6,394 nt of DNA, taken from positions 1 through 6,394 of the forward strand of contig CALGKL010000307.1 in the NCBI GenBank assembly GCA_937930495.1, in the 5' to 3' direction. The translations under genes and the position numbers were made by a program. The notes under the pieces were generated by a model. It had not been told where the DNA came from. It saw only the letters and a program-made list of their open reading frames with translations, and did no database searches. Below, in pieces: positions 5,032 to 6,394 of the stretch. This DNA is from an uncultured Gloeocapsa sp. GTDB lineage: Bacteria; Cyanobacteriota; Cyanobacteriia; Cyanobacteriales; Gloeocapsaceae. Position 1 is the stretch's first letter, and each line of letters opens with the position of its first letter.

Positions 5032-5571
5032 TTACTGACGATTATAGGGCAATTTAGCTAATAGCATTCCTAAAGCACAGGTGTTAGTAATACCTGCAAA
5101 CATTAATCCACCCCCCACGAACCCACTCAGCAGCAGAAACCAAGGGGAAACAAAAGCGCCTAGTCCGGTTCCGGTTAAGACTAAAAAACCTGCTACTATT
5201 TGAACTTGACGCATCAAACTAATGGGAGCGTTTTTGTCGACTACAGTGGGATATCCCGCTTGTTTCCAACTATTTAGCCCATCTTTTAAATGAGTTACTT
5301 CCCTTGAACCCGCAGAAAACAGTTTTTGTGCAGCTTGGGAGGAACGATTACCAGTGCGACAGTATAAAACTACTTTTTTAGTCGGGTCTTGGGGGATTTT
5401 GTCGGGGGTAAAGTTAGATAGAGAAACCAATCTTGCTCCTTGAATATGTTCTTCTCTATATTCGGAAGATTCGCGTACATCAATGAGAATGACACTGTCT
5501 GTGTCTAACCATTGTTTAAGGGTTGGAGCATCGATAACTTGGAGGTTGTTCGTAGAAGTTGTTGTTGTCAT
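5032..5571 (-). CDS. Rhodanese with C-terminal transmembrane pair (YgaP-like)
   Basis: This 179-residue sulfurtransferase has a single rhodanese domain (about 10-110) followed by a DUF2892-like pair of membrane helices (about 123-141 and 144-162). The domain shows LIDVRESSEY at 29-38 (CDC25-type loop before the EEHIQGA block), the active-site loop CRTGNRSS with catalytic Cys71, and LKDGLNSWKQAGYP at 95-108. The helices are split by SPW (142-144), and a further Cys165 lies at the end of the second. The layout resembles E. coli YgaP, a membrane-bound rhodanese that carries sulfane sulfur on its cysteine, with the catalytic domain expected in the cytosol. It begins 3 bp after the persulfide dioxygenase stop, so the two are almost certainly cotranscribed. 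It could pass persulfide to the dioxygenase or handle its products; the direction is inference. Confidence 0.92.
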   Translation of the reverse strand: MTTTTSTNNLQVIDAPTLKQWLDTDSVILIDVRESSEYREEHIQGARLVSLSNFTPDKIPQDPTKKVVLYCRTGNRSSQAAQKLFSAGSREVTHLKDGLNSWKQAGYPTVVDKNAPISLMRQVQIVAGFLVLTGTGLGAFVSPWFLLLSGFVGGGLMFAGITNTCALGMLLAKLPYNRQ

Positions 5572-5574
5572 GAT

Positions 5575-6273
5575 TTAAATATTTACACTTACTTTGCCAC
5601 AGAGTTGATTAGCGGGAACTGCTTCCGCTATTTTTTGAGGATCTGGTAAATTTAAATTACCCATTAACTCGATAAAACTTTCTCGGGTCTGACCGAGGAA
5701 ACGAGGATTATATTGTTTTTCCTCTTTGATTGTAGAAACGGTAAAGCCTCGATAGTCGTGACCGGGATAGACTAGGGTTTGCTCAGGGAGGGTAAATAGT
5801 CTTTGGGTTACATGATCATACATTGTCCCCGCATCCCCACTTTGAAAGTCAGTACGTCCACAACCTCTAATTAAGAGAGAATCTCCTGTTAAGACTCTAT
5901 CTTGATTGACTAGGTAGGAGTTGTGACTATCAGTATGTCCTAAGGTGGCGATCGCTTTAATGACAATCTCTCCTAGGTTTAATTCTTCTCCATTTTTGAG
6001 CATTCGATCAGCACAATCTACTTGAGCCTGATCAGGAACGATTCCTAAACAACCTGTTAATTCCCTTAGTTTCCCAGTTCCAGTAATATGGTCGGCATGA
6101 ACATGAGTTTCTAGACAATAACGCAAGGTTAAACCTAATTCTTGGATTAATTTTAAATCTCGCTCTACCTGTTCCAAGACTGGATCTACCAATAATACTT
6201 CTTTACTTTGAGAATCAGCGATTAGATAAGTATAGGTACTGGTTTGAGGATCAAACAATTGACGAAACAACAT
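5575..6273 (-). CDS. ETHE1-type persulfide dioxygenase (metallo-beta-lactamase fold)
   Basis: It is expected to oxidise glutathione persulfide or similar persulfides to sulfite with O2 and mononuclear iron in the cytosol. The 232 residues carry THVHADH at 56-62 and GHT at 112-114; the iron ligands should be His57, His113 and Asp131, matching human ETHE1 His79, His135 and Asp154. Subfamily signatures follow: LLIRGCGRTDFQ (Arg140 equals human Arg163), LVYPGHDYRGFTVSTI at 167-182, MGNLNLPDPQKI at 204-215, and AVPANQLCG with Cys225 matching human Cys247. This C-terminal agreement separates it from glyoxalase II. One departure is TDSHN after GHT, where ETHE1 has TPGCV with one more residue. Start: AAGAAGG lies 5 nt before the ATG. 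It is the first gene of a two-gene operon with the membrane rhodanese. Confidence 0.92.
   Translation of the reverse strand: MLFRQLFDPQTSTYTYLIADSQSKEVLLVDPVLEQVERDLKLIQELGLTLRYCLETHVHADHITGTGKLRELTGCLGIVPDQAQVDCADRMLKNGEELNLGEIVIKAIATLGHTDSHNSYLVNQDRVLTGDSLLIRGCGRTDFQSGDAGTMYDHVTQRLFTLPEQTLVYPGHDYRGFTVSTIKEEKQYNPRFLGQTRESFIELMGNLNLPDPQKIAEAVPANQLCGKVSVNI
5948..5955. repeat. HIP1 palindrome
   Basis: GCGATCGC inside the persulfide dioxygenase gene, at the codons for Lys-Ala-Ile-Ala just before the GHT metal motif. Confidence 0.85.
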
Positions 6274-6278
6274 TTTTA

Positions 6279-6285
6279 CCTTCTT
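6279..6285 (-). promoter_or_regulatory. Ribosome binding site of the persulfide dioxygenase gene
   Basis: AAGAAGG on the minus strand lies 5 nt upstream of the ATG at 6273 and fixes this start. Confidence 0.6.
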
Positions 6286-6304
6286 TATTTTGGTACATAA
6301 CTAT

Positions 6305-6333
6305 ATAGTAATTTATTTAGGAAAATTAAGCAA
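6305..6333 (-). promoter_or_regulatory. Candidate promoter of the persulfide dioxygenase-rhodanese operon
   Basis: On the minus strand TTGCTT (6333-6328, three of six to -35) and TACTAT (6310-6305, four of six to -10) are 17 bp apart, with a start expected near 6298 and a leader of about 25 nt. The -10 overlaps the perfect 10-bp palindrome ACTATATAGT (6300-6309), which could be an operator or simply an AT-rich chance palindrome. Confidence 0.3.
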
Positions 6334-6369
6334 CCCTCAAAGACCCGAAAAAAATTTTAGAGGTTATCG

Positions 6370-6394
6370 ATGAGGATACTTTGTACAATTAGGG
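6370..6394 (+). CDS. Possible start of a divergent gene (cut by the window)
   Basis: An ATG at 6370 opens a frame reading MRILCTIR up to the right edge. AGAGG at 6359-6363 lies 6 nt upstream, an ideal ribosome-site spacing. Eight codons are far too few to identify a product or to prove that this is a gene. It is listed because it would make the 6274-6369 region a divergent promoter region. Confidence 0.28.

Noticed and set aside
5575..6273. Glyoxalase II (hydroxyacylglutathione hydrolase) for the metallo-beta-lactamase-fold protein
   Set aside because: The GRTDFQ segment, the MGNLNLP block and the C-terminal AVPANxxCG follow ETHE1 persulfide dioxygenases rather than glyoxalase II.
1..6394. 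CRISPR array, transposon ends, phage or defence island, or a novel multigene system
   Set aside because: No spaced direct repeats, transposase, integrase or tRNA-flanked insertion was found, and nearly every gene belongs to a known housekeeping or conserved cyanobacterial family.

Overview
The window looks like ordinary chromosomal DNA from a cyanobacterium. It is visibly AT-rich and carries four complete copies of the cyanobacterial palindrome HIP1 (GCGATCGC) plus several one-mismatch copies. It also encodes proteins typical of oxygenic phototrophs: the Mg-chelatase cofactor Gun4, a DUF1815-family protein and a long cyanobacterial-type isocitrate dehydrogenase. No ribosomal RNA, tRNA, transposon, CRISPR array or phage gene was seen. 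I cannot assign a genus.

Layout from left to right. (1) 1-958, minus: a NifS/IscS-type cysteine desulfurase whose C-terminal end, including the catalytic-Cys loop, lies beyond the left edge. (2) 1053-1400, minus: a DUF1815-family protein. (3) 1562-1843, plus, divergent from it: a cysteine-rich 93-residue protein that I do not recognise. (4) 3495 down to 1847, minus: a probable three-gene operon, nucleotidyltransferase (RfaE2/HldE C-terminal type) > gun4 > membrane-anchored TPR protein. Its last gene converges on the 93-residue gene with only 3 bp between them. (5) 3531-4952, plus: icd (NADP-dependent isocitrate dehydrogenase), head-to-head with the operon, so the two promoter regions must overlap the genes' 5' ends. 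(6) 4957-5010: a strong hairpin serving icd and probably also the convergent genes to its right. (7) 6273 down to 5032, minus: a tight two-gene operon, ETHE1-type persulfide dioxygenase > rhodanese with a C-terminal transmembrane pair. (8) 6274-6394: the upstream region of that operon, with a possible divergent gene start at 6370.

Functional reading. Three of the genes act on sulfane sulfur: the desulfurase makes persulfide from cysteine, the rhodanese transfers it and the dioxygenase oxidises it to sulfite. Only the last two form an operon. Isocitrate dehydrogenase makes 2-oxoglutarate, the carbon skeleton and signal for nitrogen assimilation. Gun4 supports the first step of the chlorophyll branch.

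I found no convincing undescribed system. The points most worth a second look are the cysteine-rich 93-residue protein, the nucleotidyltransferase reading frame with no ATG at all, the overlapping icd/operon promoters, the C8 tract near the icd start, and the pairing of persulfide dioxygenase with a membrane rhodanese.
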